This document shows, in pieces, positions 34,003-43,931 of a stretch of DNA of 64,000 nt. The stretch comes from Nocardioides speluncae (GTDB taxonomy: Bacteria > Actinomycetota > Actinomycetes > Propionibacteriales > Nocardioidaceae). The position numbers were made by a program, and so were the translations under genes. Location: contig NZ_QEOO01000037.1 of the NCBI RefSeq assembly GCF_003121585.1, positions 248,001 through 312,000 on the forward strand. The letters are read 5' to 3'. The first letter of the stretch is position 1; every line of letters starts with the position of its first letter. Below the pieces are notes generated by a model that was not told the origin of the DNA, ran no database searches, and saw only the letters and a program-made list of their open reading frames with translations.

Positions 34003-36987
34003 CTAGTTGGTGGTGATGTCGACGGTGGCGCCGTTGGCGCGGGCGCCGGCGCCGGAGTGGTCGAGCAGGCCGAAGTAGCGCTTGCCGGACTCCAGGCCGG
34101 ACCAGGCCGCGGTCAGCGTGGCCGGCTGGCCGACGGTGGCCGACAGCGGGTTGGGCGTGACCGTGAGGTTGCCCGACCCGGCGCCCGCGAGCCACGAGTG
34201 CAGCGTGATCGGCTGGTCGCCAGCGCCGGCCCAGAGGTCGACGTACACGTCGTACGACGCACCCGGCCCGCGGATCACGATGGTCTCGTCGGCGCCGTCG
34301 GCGGCGCTGACGAACAGCCGGGTCTTCGAGTCCTTCGCGTAGACATGGACGTCCACATCGACCGCGCCGTGCTCGCCGGCGTACGTCGCGAGCTTCAGCG
34401 CCCGGGTGCCGGCCGGCACGTCGATCGTGAACTTCGCGACGTGGTCGTTGGCCGCCGGGTTGGTCGCCGGGAAGGTGCCGCCGACCGCGTTGCGCAGCGT
34501 TGCGTTGTGCTGGGTCGAGGCGACCAGGCCGGACACCGTCGTGGACAGGTCGCCGTTGATGCCGGGCGTGACCGAGAGCTCCGCGGAGCCCGAGGTGCCG
34601 GTGCCGGTCACCGATGCCGGGCCGGCCATCAGCACCGGCTTGACCGCTATCACGCTGGCCACCGAGTGCTTCCTCCCCTTCCAGACCAGCTTGCCGAACG
34701 CGTAAGCGTTCGGGGCCGCCGTCTGGTTGGTGAAGGTGACCGTGAACGTCTTGCTGCGCCCGGGCCGCAGCTCGAACGACTGCGGCGACACCTGAGCGTC
34801 GATGCCGGCGAGGCCCTCGACCGAGGCCCGGTAGGTCTCGGTCTTGCTGGACACGTTGGTGACCGTCCGGGTGATCGTCTGCTTGCCGGCCAGCTCGCCG
34901 ACGGCGATGGTCGGGTAGTTCAGGTCACTCGGGTCGATCTTGCCGTTGGCGCACAGCTCGTGGGTGCTCGGCACGTGGCCCGCGCCGCAGATGTACCGGG
35001 TCCAGTCGGTGTACGTCGAGTCGTAGACCAGGCCGGGGTCGAGCGAGAGCCGTGGCCGGACCTGGCCAGCGCCGTACCCGAACGGGTCGGAGGCGCCGCC
35101 GGAGTCCTTCTCGATCGCCTTGCCGTCGTTGTCGGTGGTCGTCGCGGTGGTGAGGATCGCGGACTTGACCGCCATCGGCGACCACGCGGGGTGCCGGCCG
35201 ATGAGGATCGCCGCGATGCCGGCGACGTGCGGGGACGACATCGAGGTGCCGCTGAAGAAGGCGTACTCCTCGCCGTCGCGATCCGACACGGTCGCCGCGA
35301 GTACGCCGGTGCCCGGCGCCATCACGTCGGGCTTGAGCAGGTCGGCGTCGGGGGCGGGGCCGCGGGACGAGGTCGACGCCACCTTCGGCGCCTGCGCCCG
35401 GCTGACCTCGGCCGCCGCGATGGCCGCGGTCGCATCCGCGGTGGCGGCGTACTCCCGGATCGCGGCACCGACGACGTGGTCGACGTGCACGGTCGGCACC
35501 GAGTGCCGCTCGGACTCGATGGTGCTGGCGGCGGCGTTCCACAGGATCATGCCGACGCCGCCGGCGTTCTTGATCTGCAGGCTCTTGTCGACGCGGGCGC
35601 CGAGCCGGCGCTCGCAGAGCACGATCTTGCCGACCGCCTTGGCCGGGTCGAGGGTGTTGGCGAGGCAGAGCGAGGCGTTCTCGTCGGTCGCCGCGGCGAG
35701 CTTGACGCTGGTCGCGAGCACGAGGGGCGCGTTCGGGGAGGCACCACCGATGCCACCACCGGTGTACGTCGCGCCGTTGCCGAGGGTGACCGACTGGCTG
35801 ATCGCCCGGTCGTGGGTGCCGTTGGCGACCGTGGTCACCCAGGGCCAGTGCTTGCGCACGGTGCTGGCGCCGGGGCCGGTGTTGCCGGCCGAGGTGGCCA
35901 CGAACACGCCTGCCTTGCCGGCCCTCAGGAACGCCTGCCCGATCGCGCCCGTGGTGGTCAGCTCGGCGCTGGAGATCGAGTAGTTGATGACGTCCACGCC
36001 GTCCGCGGTGGCGGCGTCGATCGCGGCGACCAGGTCGGCGCTGTTGCCGGAGCCGCCGCCGGAGTTGTCGATGTCCCAGAGACCCTTGTAGATCGCGAGC
36101 CGGGCCTGCGGAGCGATGCCGGAGCCGAGACCCCAGTCGCGACCCTGCACCTTCATGAGCACGCCGTTGTTGCCGGCGGCGGTGCTGGCGGTGTGGGTGC
36201 CGTGGCCGCCGCGGTCACGCGGGGAGACGTACTCCTCCGGGATCGGCTTGGCGCCGGCGCCCGCCAGGATGCCCTTGTCGAAGTACCGGGCGCCGATCAC
36301 CTTGTTGTTGCAGGTCACCAGCGGCGCCTCGGTGCCGGGGTCGCACTTGCCCTTCCACTTCGCGGCGACGATTTGGTCGGACCGCCAGGTGGTCTCGATC
36401 GGCGCGAAGCTCGGTCGCTCCGGCACGAAGCCGGAGTCGATGACGCCGATGATCACGCCGTCGCCGGCCTTGTCGATGCCGCCGACCTTGTCCCAGACCC
36501 CGCCCTCGCCGGTCAGGCCGAGGAATCGCGGGGTGCTGATGGTGTCGCCCTGGACCGTCTCGCTGCGCTCGACGGAGAGTACGTCGCCGGAGCGCTCCAG
36601 GCGGGCGGCCTCGGTCGCAGTCAGCTCCGCGGCGAAGCCGGCGTAGGTGTAGTTGTAGTCGTAGAGGCTGGTGGCGCCGACCCGGGCGCGGACGTCGGCG
36701 CGCTTCTCGTTGAGGTACGTGACGTATTCGCGGACCGCGGGCGTCGCCTTGTCCAGGCGCTCACCGGGCGTGACCTCGGTCGCCTCCAGGCCGGCGATGC
36801 CGCCGCCGTACTCGGCGACGGGCGAAGCGGCCAGCTCGACGATGTAGACCTCGGTGTCGGCGTCGGCCGGTGCCGCGGATCCGGCGCTGGCGTTGGCGCC
36901 GGTGAGCGCCGGGATGCCGGCCAGTCCGGCAGCGGCCACCGCGAGGGCGGCGAGGCTGCGAGAGCGCATGGGTAGGCGGGAGTGCAC
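34003..36987 (-). CDS. Large secreted subtilisin-like protease (S8, PA-domain type)
   Basis: 994 aa. GTG 36987 is chosen since GGAGG lies 6 nt upstream; ATG 36969 has none. A signal peptide is followed by an I9 propeptide. The catalytic domain has Asp in IGVIDSGFVPERPS, His in GGHGTHTAST, Ser in FFSGTSMSSPHVAGI, with a PA insert (KIVLCERRLGARVDKSLQIK...) between His and Ser, as in plant-type and Vpr-type subtilases. A fibronectin-like domain and a C-terminal pre-peptidase-like beta domain (about 880-994) follow. Secreted, degrades protein outside the cell. Divergent from the PhoX-like gene. Confidence 0.9.
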   Translation of the reverse strand: MHSRLPMRSRSLAALAVAAAGLAGIPALTGANASAGSAAPADADTEVYIVELAASPVAEYGGGIAGLEATEVTPGERLDKATPAVREYVTYLNEKRADVRARVGATSLYDYNYTYAGFAAELTATEAARLERSGDVLSVERSETVQGDTISTPRFLGLTGEGGVWDKVGGIDKAGDGVIIGVIDSGFVPERPSFAPIETTWRSDQIVAAKWKGKCDPGTEAPLVTCNNKVIGARYFDKGILAGAGAKPIPEEYVSPRDRGGHGTHTASTAAGNNGVLMKVQGRDWGLGSGIAPQARLAIYKGLWDIDNSGGGSGNSADLVAAIDAATADGVDVINYSISSAELTTTGAIGQAFLRAGKAGVFVATSAGNTGPGASTVRKHWPWVTTVANGTHDRAISQSVTLGNGATYTGGGIGGASPNAPLVLATSVKLAAATDENASLCLANTLDPAKAVGKIVLCERRLGARVDKSLQIKNAGGVGMILWNAAASTIESERHSVPTVHVDHVVGAAIREYAATADATAAIAAAEVSRAQAPKVASTSSRGPAPDADLLKPDVMAPGTGVLAATVSDRDGEEYAFFSGTSMSSPHVAGIAAILIGRHPAWSPMAVKSAILTTATTTDNDGKAIEKDSGGASDPFGYGAGQVRPRLSLDPGLVYDSTYTDWTRYICGAGHVPSTHELCANGKIDPSDLNYPTIAVGELAGKQTITRTVTNVSSKTETYRASVEGLAGIDAQVSPQSFELRPGRSKTFTVTFTNQTAAPNAYAFGKLVWKGRKHSVASVIAVKPVLMAGPASVTGTGTSGSAELSVTPGINGDLSTTVSGLVASTQHNATLRNAVGGTFPATNPAANDHVAKFTIDVPAGTRALKLATYAGEHGAVDVDVHVYAKDSKTRLFVSAADGADETIVIRGPGASYDVYVDLWAGAGDQPITLHSWLAGAGSGNLTVTPNPLSATVGQPATLTAAWSGLESGKRYFGLLDHSGAGARANGATVDITTN

Positions 36988-37162
36988 GAGAACCTCCAGG
37001 TGGCAGGGGAGAACGGCCGGTGGCGGAACACGGCCTGGCGCGCAGTATGCAACACGCGGCCGCGCCGCGTCAGCGCATCCGGCTGGACGTTCCTGGGGGT
37101 GCTTGCCACCTCCCGGCGGCGTGCTTAGTGTGGCTGGATCGGGCCGTCCCCCGGGAGTCAGC

Positions 37163-38623
37163 ATGTCCATGCAACGCCGTACCGTCCTGAAGTCTGCAGC
37201 AGCCACGACCATCGCGGGTCCGTTCGCGGGCCTGGTGGCCACGCCCGCCGAGGCGAGACGATCACCGAGCGCGGCCGGTCTGGTGCCGGTCGAGGACCAT
37301 CGCGACGGCGTGGTGCGACTGCACCTGCCGCGCGGGTTCAACTACCGCTCGTTCCACGACACCGAGTTTCCGGTGACGTTGGAGGACGGGACCCGGCTGC
37401 CTGGTCGCCACGACGGCATGGGCGCCTTCCATGGGCCCGGCGGCTCGGTGATCCTGGTCCGCAACCACGAGGTCAACAACCCGAGGCCGGCGTTCGGCCC
37501 GGGGACGCCGTACGACCCGATGGCCGGGGGCGGGACCACGACCATCCAGGTCACCCGGCACGGCAAGGTCGTCCGGGGCTTCACCAGCCTGAACGGCACG
37601 ATGATGAACTGCTCGGGCGGCCAGATGCCGTGGGGAGCGTGGGTGACCTGCGAGGAGACGGTCAACGGGCCGGACGTCGGCGCGGACTTCACCGGCACGC
37701 CCAACATCCCGCTCCAGCAGCGCCACGGATATGTCTTCGAGGTCCCGGTCAGCCATCAGCCCGGCGCGGGGCAGTCGCGCCGCGAGCCGCTTCGCAGTGC
37801 CGGGCGGTTCGCCCACGAGGCGGTCTCCTTCGATCCGCACCACGGTCATCTCTACCTGACTGAGGACAACTTCGCGTTCGCGTCCGGCTTCTACCGGTAC
37901 CGCCCGCCCCGGCATCCGATGGAGGTCGGCCGGCTGGAGGACGGCGGCCGACTGCAGATGCTGAAGGTGGCCGGCGTCGACAACGCACACCTGGAGGGAG
38001 CCCAGGTCCAGGGCACGACGTCCGACGTCGAGTGGGTCGACATCGACGAACCTGACGTCGCCTACCCCTTCACCCCCGGCCAGCCGGCGGCGACGCCGAA
38101 CGACACGGCACTGACGCACGTCAGCTCGCAGGGCTGGGCGCGGGGTGCGGCGCACTTCTCGCGGCTGGAGGGGCAGGTGTACGACGACGGGGTCGTCTAC
38201 TTCACCTCCACGCAGGGCGGCGGCGCGGCGGAGGCCGGGACCCACAACCCGGCGGGCTATGGCCGCGGCTCCGGCCAGGTCTGGGCGTACGACGTCCGGA
38301 GGGAGCGCCTTCGCGTAGCGTTCCAGTCATCCGGGCCGCTCGAGCTGGACCTACCCGACAACATCACCACGTCCCCGCGCGGCACGCTCGTCGTCTGCGA
38401 GGACAACGTGGCCGACAACTTCATCCGTGGCCTGTCGCCGAGCGGGCGGCTCCGGGACATCGCCCTGAACCGGCTGCGCGGCTCGGCCGGGAACGACCGC
38501 TCGAACGACGAGTTCGCCGGCTCGACGTTCAGCCCCGACGGTCACACGCTCTTCGTCAACATCCAGGCCAGCGCCGGCATGACCTTCGCGATCTGGGGAC
38601 CGTGGCGGTCGATCGGCGTCTGA
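37163..38623 (+). CDS. PhoX-like DUF839 protein, Tat-exported
   Basis: 486 aa from ATG 37163 (RBS GGGAG). The N-terminus MSMQRRTVLKSAAATTIAGP is a Tat signal with the RR motif. The body is a PhoX/DUF839 beta-propeller: ILVRNHEVNNPRP, GAWVTCEETVNGP, FAHEAVSFDP, YLTEDNFAFASGFYRY and LVVCEDN carry the Glu residues that bind Ca/Fe in PhoX alkaline phosphatases. Tat export fits cofactor loading in the cytoplasm. It may release phosphate from phosphomonoesters, but many DUF839 proteins are untested. A family-A palindromic repeat starts 19 nt after the stop. Confidence 0.85.
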   Translation: MSMQRRTVLKSAAATTIAGPFAGLVATPAEARRSPSAAGLVPVEDHRDGVVRLHLPRGFNYRSFHDTEFPVTLEDGTRLPGRHDGMGAFHGPGGSVILVRNHEVNNPRPAFGPGTPYDPMAGGGTTTIQVTRHGKVVRGFTSLNGTMMNCSGGQMPWGAWVTCEETVNGPDVGADFTGTPNIPLQQRHGYVFEVPVSHQPGAGQSRREPLRSAGRFAHEAVSFDPHHGHLYLTEDNFAFASGFYRYRPPRHPMEVGRLEDGGRLQMLKVAGVDNAHLEGAQVQGTTSDVEWVDIDEPDVAYPFTPGQPAATPNDTALTHVSSQGWARGAAHFSRLEGQVYDDGVVYFTSTQGGGAAEAGTHNPAGYGRGSGQVWAYDVRRERLRVAFQSSGPLELDLPDNITTSPRGTLVVCEDNVADNFIRGLSPSGRLRDIALNRLRGSAGNDRSNDEFAGSTFSPDGHTLFVNIQASAGMTFAIWGPWRSIGV

Positions 38624-38642
38624 GTTCGGGAGAGAGGGCGCG

Positions 38643-38688
38643 GACGTCATACGAGACGTGAGCGATAGCTCCCGCACCGTATGACGTC
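38643..38688 (+). repeat. 46-nt palindromic element (family A), forward copy left of the DUF559 gene
   Basis: GACGTCATACG ... CGTATGACGTC with perfect 11-nt arms and the middle GTGAGCGATAG. Same length and core as 12285-12330. It forms an inverted pair with 39788-39833 around the nuclease-like gene. Confidence 0.85.
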
Positions 38689-38814
38689 TTGACCTGCCCG
38701 CTTGAGGGCGAGACTGGCCCGGGAGCCGTCCACAGATTCGGCAGCCGTGTTCTTCTCCACAGGTCACCCTTGGCCGGGCTAGAAATGTCGGACTGGCCTC
38801 GGAGGCTGTCGTCC

Positions 38815-39777
38815 ATGACAACGTCAGAGATTTCGCCGGCGGCTCGACGCCGGATTCGTCGCCGGAAGGTTGAGCAGTTGGCTGTTGCCCAGGCTGGAGT
38901 CGTCAGCCGATCACAGATCTATGGGCTCGGCATCACTCGCGGGGAGGTGCGAGCCAACGTCCGCGCTGGGCGGTGGCGCGCGATCGGGCGCCACTGCGTC
39001 AGCGTCCATTCGGGCCCATTGCCAGAGCAGGCCCGTTGGTGGGCAGCGGTGCTTGAGGGTGGACCGCGCGCATTCCTCGACGGGGCCTCGGCATTGATCG
39101 CTTCCGGACTTGAGCACTACACAGCCAACAAGATCAGGGTCTCGGTGCCGCGCGGCGCCAAGATCAGGCAGCGCGGCACTCACATCGACATTCGGCAAAC
39201 CAGGCGATGGTCCGCGTCGGACGTGATCTCATCGGGCGTGCCTCGCTCCCGGCCGGCCATTGCTGCGATCCGGGCCGCGTTGTGGGCGGTGTCGGACCGG
39301 CAGGCGACCTTGCTGCTGACCATGGCAGTCCAGCAGGGGCTGACCACACCGAGGCAGCTTACGAAGGAGGCACTGACCGTGCGTCGTGACAAGCGGCGAG
39401 CTCTGGTGCATGCAGTGATCCTGGAACTGGCTGGTGGTATCCGCTCGCTGAACGAGCTCGACGTCGTACGGGGCTGCCGCGAGCGAGGCCTTCCCGAGCC
39501 CGACAAACATGTGCTGCGGCGTACGCCGAGCGGCACCTACTATCTGGACTTTCGATGGTCGAGGTGGGGGTTGGTCGTCGAGGTTGACGGCATCCAGCAC
39601 GCGTGGGCGGAGAACCTAGTCGCCGATGCCCTTCGGCACAACTCGATCGCACTCGGCAGCGACACTGTCCTTCGGCTCCCGGTCCTTGGTCTCCGGCTCT
39701 GCCCCGACGACTTCTTTGCCCAGGTGAGGCGCGCTCTCATCGATGCTGGCTGGCGCGACCTCCCCGGGGTCGCATGA
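38815..39777 (+). CDS. AbiEi-type winged-helix + DUF559 (PD-(D/E)XK nuclease-like) protein
   Basis: 320 aa from ATG 38815. The N-terminus (residues 15-75) is a winged helix like that of AbiEi-family antitoxin/DUF4095-type proteins (QAGVVSRSQIYGLGITRGEV). The C-terminus is a DUF559/Vsr-like fold with YYLDFRWSRWGLVVEVDGIQH, whose Asp and ExD could form the PD-(D/E)XK active site, then DALRHNSIALGSDTVLRLP. The function of this family is unknown; no toxin partner is adjacent. The gene is bracketed by inverted copies of a 46-nt palindrome, and its stop TGA lies in ATGACGTC, a partial copy of the same repeat. AT content is slightly above neighbours, consistent with transfer. Confidence 0.75.
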   Translation: MTTSEISPAARRRIRRRKVEQLAVAQAGVVSRSQIYGLGITRGEVRANVRAGRWRAIGRHCVSVHSGPLPEQARWWAAVLEGGPRAFLDGASALIASGLEHYTANKIRVSVPRGAKIRQRGTHIDIRQTRRWSASDVISSGVPRSRPAIAAIRAALWAVSDRQATLLLTMAVQQGLTTPRQLTKEALTVRRDKRRALVHAVILELAGGIRSLNELDVVRGCRERGLPEPDKHVLRRTPSGTYYLDFRWSRWGLVVEVDGIQHAWAENLVADALRHNSIALGSDTVLRLPVLGLRLCPDDFFAQVRRALIDAGWRDLPGVA

Positions 39778-39787
39778 CGTCCCACGC

Positions 39788-39833
39788 AACGTCATACGCC
39801 CCAGGACCTATCGCGACCGGGTCGTATGACGTC
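39788..39833 (-). repeat. 46-nt palindromic element (family A), inverted copy right of the DUF559 gene
   Basis: Read on the minus strand it begins GACGTCATACGACCCGG, contains GCGATAGG and ends CGTATGACGTT. It is the inverted partner of 38643-38688 and lies 15 nt before the fumarase stop. Confidence 0.85.
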
Positions 39834-39848
39834 AGCCGGCCTGCCGCC

Positions 39849-41540
<1,692 letters not shown>

Positions 41541-41578
41541 GAGACAGCAGGGTACGCCTTGGGTTCTACGCTGGCGCT

Positions 41579-42430
41579 ATGTCATCTCCCACGTCCGCCG
41601 ATCCCACCTCCGCCGGCCAGTGGCAGGTGGACCAGCTCGACCTGCCGGCGTACCTCGACCGGATCGGCGTCGCCGCGGCACCACCGAGCATCGACCTCCT
41701 CAACCGCCTGCACGAGGCGCACGTGCGCAGGTTCACCTTCGACAACATCGACGTGCTGCTCCGCCAGCACGCCGGGCTCGGCCTGGACGCGATCCAGGAG
41801 AAGTTCCTGGGCCGCGGCCGGGGCGGCTACTGCTTCGAGCACGGCACGCTCTTCGCGGCGGTGCTGGAACGGCTGGGCTTCGACGTTCGCCGCCGGCTGG
41901 GCCGCGTCGGTGACCCGGCCACCGGCAGCCAGCAGGGCCGCACCCATGTGGTGGTCGAGGTGGCCGTCGACGGGCGGCGCTGGCTGTGCGACCCGGGGTT
42001 CGGGATGAGCCTGCTGCGGCCGATCGAGCTGGCCGACGGCGCGGTGAACGACCACCTCGGCTGGCAGTACCGCCTGGACCGGCTGTCCGACCCGGACGGC
42101 TGGCGGATGTCGCGGCTGCGGGACGGCGGCTGGCAGGTCATGCACACCGCCGACGACCTGCCGGTGAAGCCGGTCGACCTCGCGATGGGCCACCACTTCA
42201 CCAGCACCTTCCCGGACTCCCACTTCCTGAAGGGCCTGATGCTGACCCGCCACCTGCCGGGCCGGCACGTCTCGCTGACGCTGGAGACGCTGACCATCCG
42301 GTACGGCGACGCCCCGACCGAGCACCGGCCGCTGCGCGACGGCGAGCTGGCGGACTGGCTGAAGGTCCTCGAGGTGCCGCTGACCGACGACGAGGAGAAG
42401 CGCCTGCTCGCGCTCACCCCACCGGCCTGA
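41579..42430 (+). CDS. nat: Arylamine N-acetyltransferase
   Basis: 283 aa. The catalytic triad is visible: Cys in GRGRGGYCFEHG, His in RTHVVVEVAV, Asp in WLCDPGFG. It transfers acetyl from acetyl-CoA to arylamines or hydrazines, in the cytosol. In mycobacteria, NAT is tied to sterol catabolism, but no such cluster surrounds it here apart from the thiolase/MaoC genes about 40 kb away. The start ATG 41579 is 38 nt from the divergent fumarase start, leaving very little room for two promoters. It ends 5 nt from the convergent frdD. Confidence 0.95.
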   Translation: MSSPTSADPTSAGQWQVDQLDLPAYLDRIGVAAAPPSIDLLNRLHEAHVRRFTFDNIDVLLRQHAGLGLDAIQEKFLGRGRGGYCFEHGTLFAAVLERLGFDVRRRLGRVGDPATGSQQGRTHVVVEVAVDGRRWLCDPGFGMSLLRPIELADGAVNDHLGWQYRLDRLSDPDGWRMSRLRDGGWQVMHTADDLPVKPVDLAMGHHFTSTFPDSHFLKGLMLTRHLPGRHVSLTLETLTIRYGDAPTEHRPLRDGELADWLKVLEVPLTDDEEKRLLALTPPA

Positions 42431-42435
42431 CGGGC

Positions 42436-42789
42436 TCAGGTCAGCGCATTGCCCAGCCACACCAGCGCGGCGAAGGAGCCCGCGAGCGCGCCGCCGTAGC
42501 AGAGCATGGCCACCAGCAGCTTGTGCTTGACCTGGAGGCCGTCGTACAGCGTGTAGCGGAAGCGGTGCGCGGCGTGGATGAGCATCACCGGGAACAGCCC
42601 GAGCAGCACCAGGAACGTGAGGGGATGGCCCAGCAGGTCGGCCATCCGGTCGTAGCTCGGCGGGTCGATCCAGCCGAGCGGGAACGCCAGCGCGAACAGC
42701 AGCGCCAGCACCGGCAGGAACGTCGCCGCCGCGACACCGCCGCCGCTGAACGTCAGCCAGACCAGGGGTTCGATGCGTCGTTTGGTCAT
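42436..42789 (-). CDS. frdD: Fumarate reductase membrane subunit D
   Basis: 117 aa with three membrane helices. Recognised by position and by the text FPVMLIHAAHRFRYTLYDGLQVKH, matching FrdD, where a helix-2 His/Arg region lies near the quinone site. With FrdC it anchors FrdAB to the membrane and passes electrons from menaquinol. Its ATG overlaps the frdC stop (ATGA at 42786-42789). Last gene of the operon. The four-subunit architecture matches the quinol:fumarate reductase of E. coli and mycobacterial Rv1552-Rv1555. Confidence 0.85.
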   Translation of the reverse strand: MTKRRIEPLVWLTFSGGGVAAATFLPVLALLFALAFPLGWIDPPSYDRMADLLGHPLTFLVLLGLFPVMLIHAAHRFRYTLYDGLQVKHKLLVAMLCYGGALAGSFAALVWLGNALT

Positions 42790-43172
42790 CGCAGGACCAG
42801 CCAGGCGATGGCGGCGGAGACCACCAGGAGGCCGCCGTACTGGGCGCCGATGATCGCCGACGCCGGCAGCCGCCGGCCGCGCAGGCGCAGGTCCATCGCC
42901 TGTGGGGTGAGGTTGAACCAGGTGACGGTGTGCAGCACGAGGAAGGCGAAGGCCAGCAGGTTGATTGCGACGACCCAGGGAGTGTCCGCCCAGTCCCAGA
43001 AGCTCTCGTACGCCGCCTCGCCACGGCTGACCGCACGGACCAGCAGGATCAGGAAGAGGACGAGCCAGGCGACGAACAGGCTGCTGAGCTCCCGCATGAC
43101 GAACAGGAAGTAGCTCCGCTTCGTGGTCCACCAGAAGAGGCGGACCGGAGGGTGGTAGCGGGTGTCGCTCAT
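42786..43172 (-). CDS. frdC: Fumarate reductase membrane subunit C
   Basis: 128 aa, three membrane helices. The N-terminal YHPPVRLFWWTTKRSYFLFVMRE and the later FLVLHTVTWFNLTPQAM are FrdC hallmarks; the latter holds the conserved Glu/His region near the quinol. There is no heme-ligand pair of the SdhC type, consistent with a heme-free fumarate reductase. It overlaps frdB by 4 nt upstream and frdD by 4 nt downstream, so translation is tightly coupled. Confidence 0.85.
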   Translation of the reverse strand: MSDTRYHPPVRLFWWTTKRSYFLFVMRELSSLFVAWLVLFLILLVRAVSRGEAAYESFWDWADTPWVVAINLLAFAFLVLHTVTWFNLTPQAMDLRLRGRRLPASAIIGAQYGGLLVVSAAIAWLVLR

Positions 43173-43927
43173 CGGCCCGCCGCCCGCGGCAGCAGGAACG
43201 CCATCACCGACTCCTTGGCAGCCTTGACCTTGTAGCGCTGGATCGCGCCGGCGGGGTCGACGTGCTTGGGGCAGACCCGGGTGCATTCGCCGACGAACGT
43301 GCACCCCCACACGCCTTCGTGCTCGATAAGTACGTCGAGCCGTTCGCGGGCGCCGTGGTCGCGGGAGTCGAGGTCGTAGCGCTCGGCCAGGGCGATCGCA
43401 GCGGGGCCCATGAAGTCGGGGTCGAGGCCGTAGACCGGGCAGGCGGCGTAGCAGAGCATGCAGTTGATGCACATGCTGAACTGCTTGTAGGCGTCGAGCT
43501 CCTCGGGCGTCTGGAGGTACTCGCCGTCGATCTCGGTGACGTCGTCGTCGCGGATGATCCACGGCTTGACGCGGGGCAGCTTCTCCATGAAGTCGTTGAT
43601 GTCGACGACCAGGTCCTTGACGACGGGGAAGTTCGCCAGCGGCTCCACGCGCACCGGGCCCGGGGCGTAGTCGGAGAGGAAGGTCGCACACGTGAGCCGC
43701 GGCTCGCCATCGACGTTCATCCCGCAGCTGCCGCAGATACCCATCCGGCAGGACCAACGGAACGCCAGTGACTCGTCCTGCTCGGCCTTGATGTGGTTCA
43801 GTCCGTCGAGGACGGTCCACTCCTTGCGCAGCGGCACCCCGTAGTCCACCGGCACCGGGGGGTCGTTCTTGTCCGGCCGGTAGCGGGTCACCCGCATCGT
43901 GATGTTGTCGTCGGACTCATCAGTCAT
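43169..43927 (-). CDS. frdB: Fumarate reductase iron-sulfur subunit
   Basis: 252 aa. The N-terminal ferredoxin domain has the [2Fe-2S] Cys set in SCRMGICGSCGMNVDG and a fourth Cys in RLTCATF. The C-terminal domain has CINCMLCYAACPVYG for [4Fe-4S] and CTFVGECTRVCPKHVDP for the remaining cluster ligands. It relays electrons between the FAD in FrdA and the membrane quinone site. It is separated from frdA by 4 nt. Confidence 0.95.
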   Translation of the reverse strand: MTDESDDNITMRVTRYRPDKNDPPVPVDYGVPLRKEWTVLDGLNHIKAEQDESLAFRWSCRMGICGSCGMNVDGEPRLTCATFLSDYAPGPVRVEPLANFPVVKDLVVDINDFMEKLPRVKPWIIRDDDVTEIDGEYLQTPEELDAYKQFSMCINCMLCYAACPVYGLDPDFMGPAAIALAERYDLDSRDHGARERLDVLIEHEGVWGCTFVGECTRVCPKHVDPAGAIQRYKVKAAKESVMAFLLPRAAGR

Positions 43928-43931
43928 GGGG

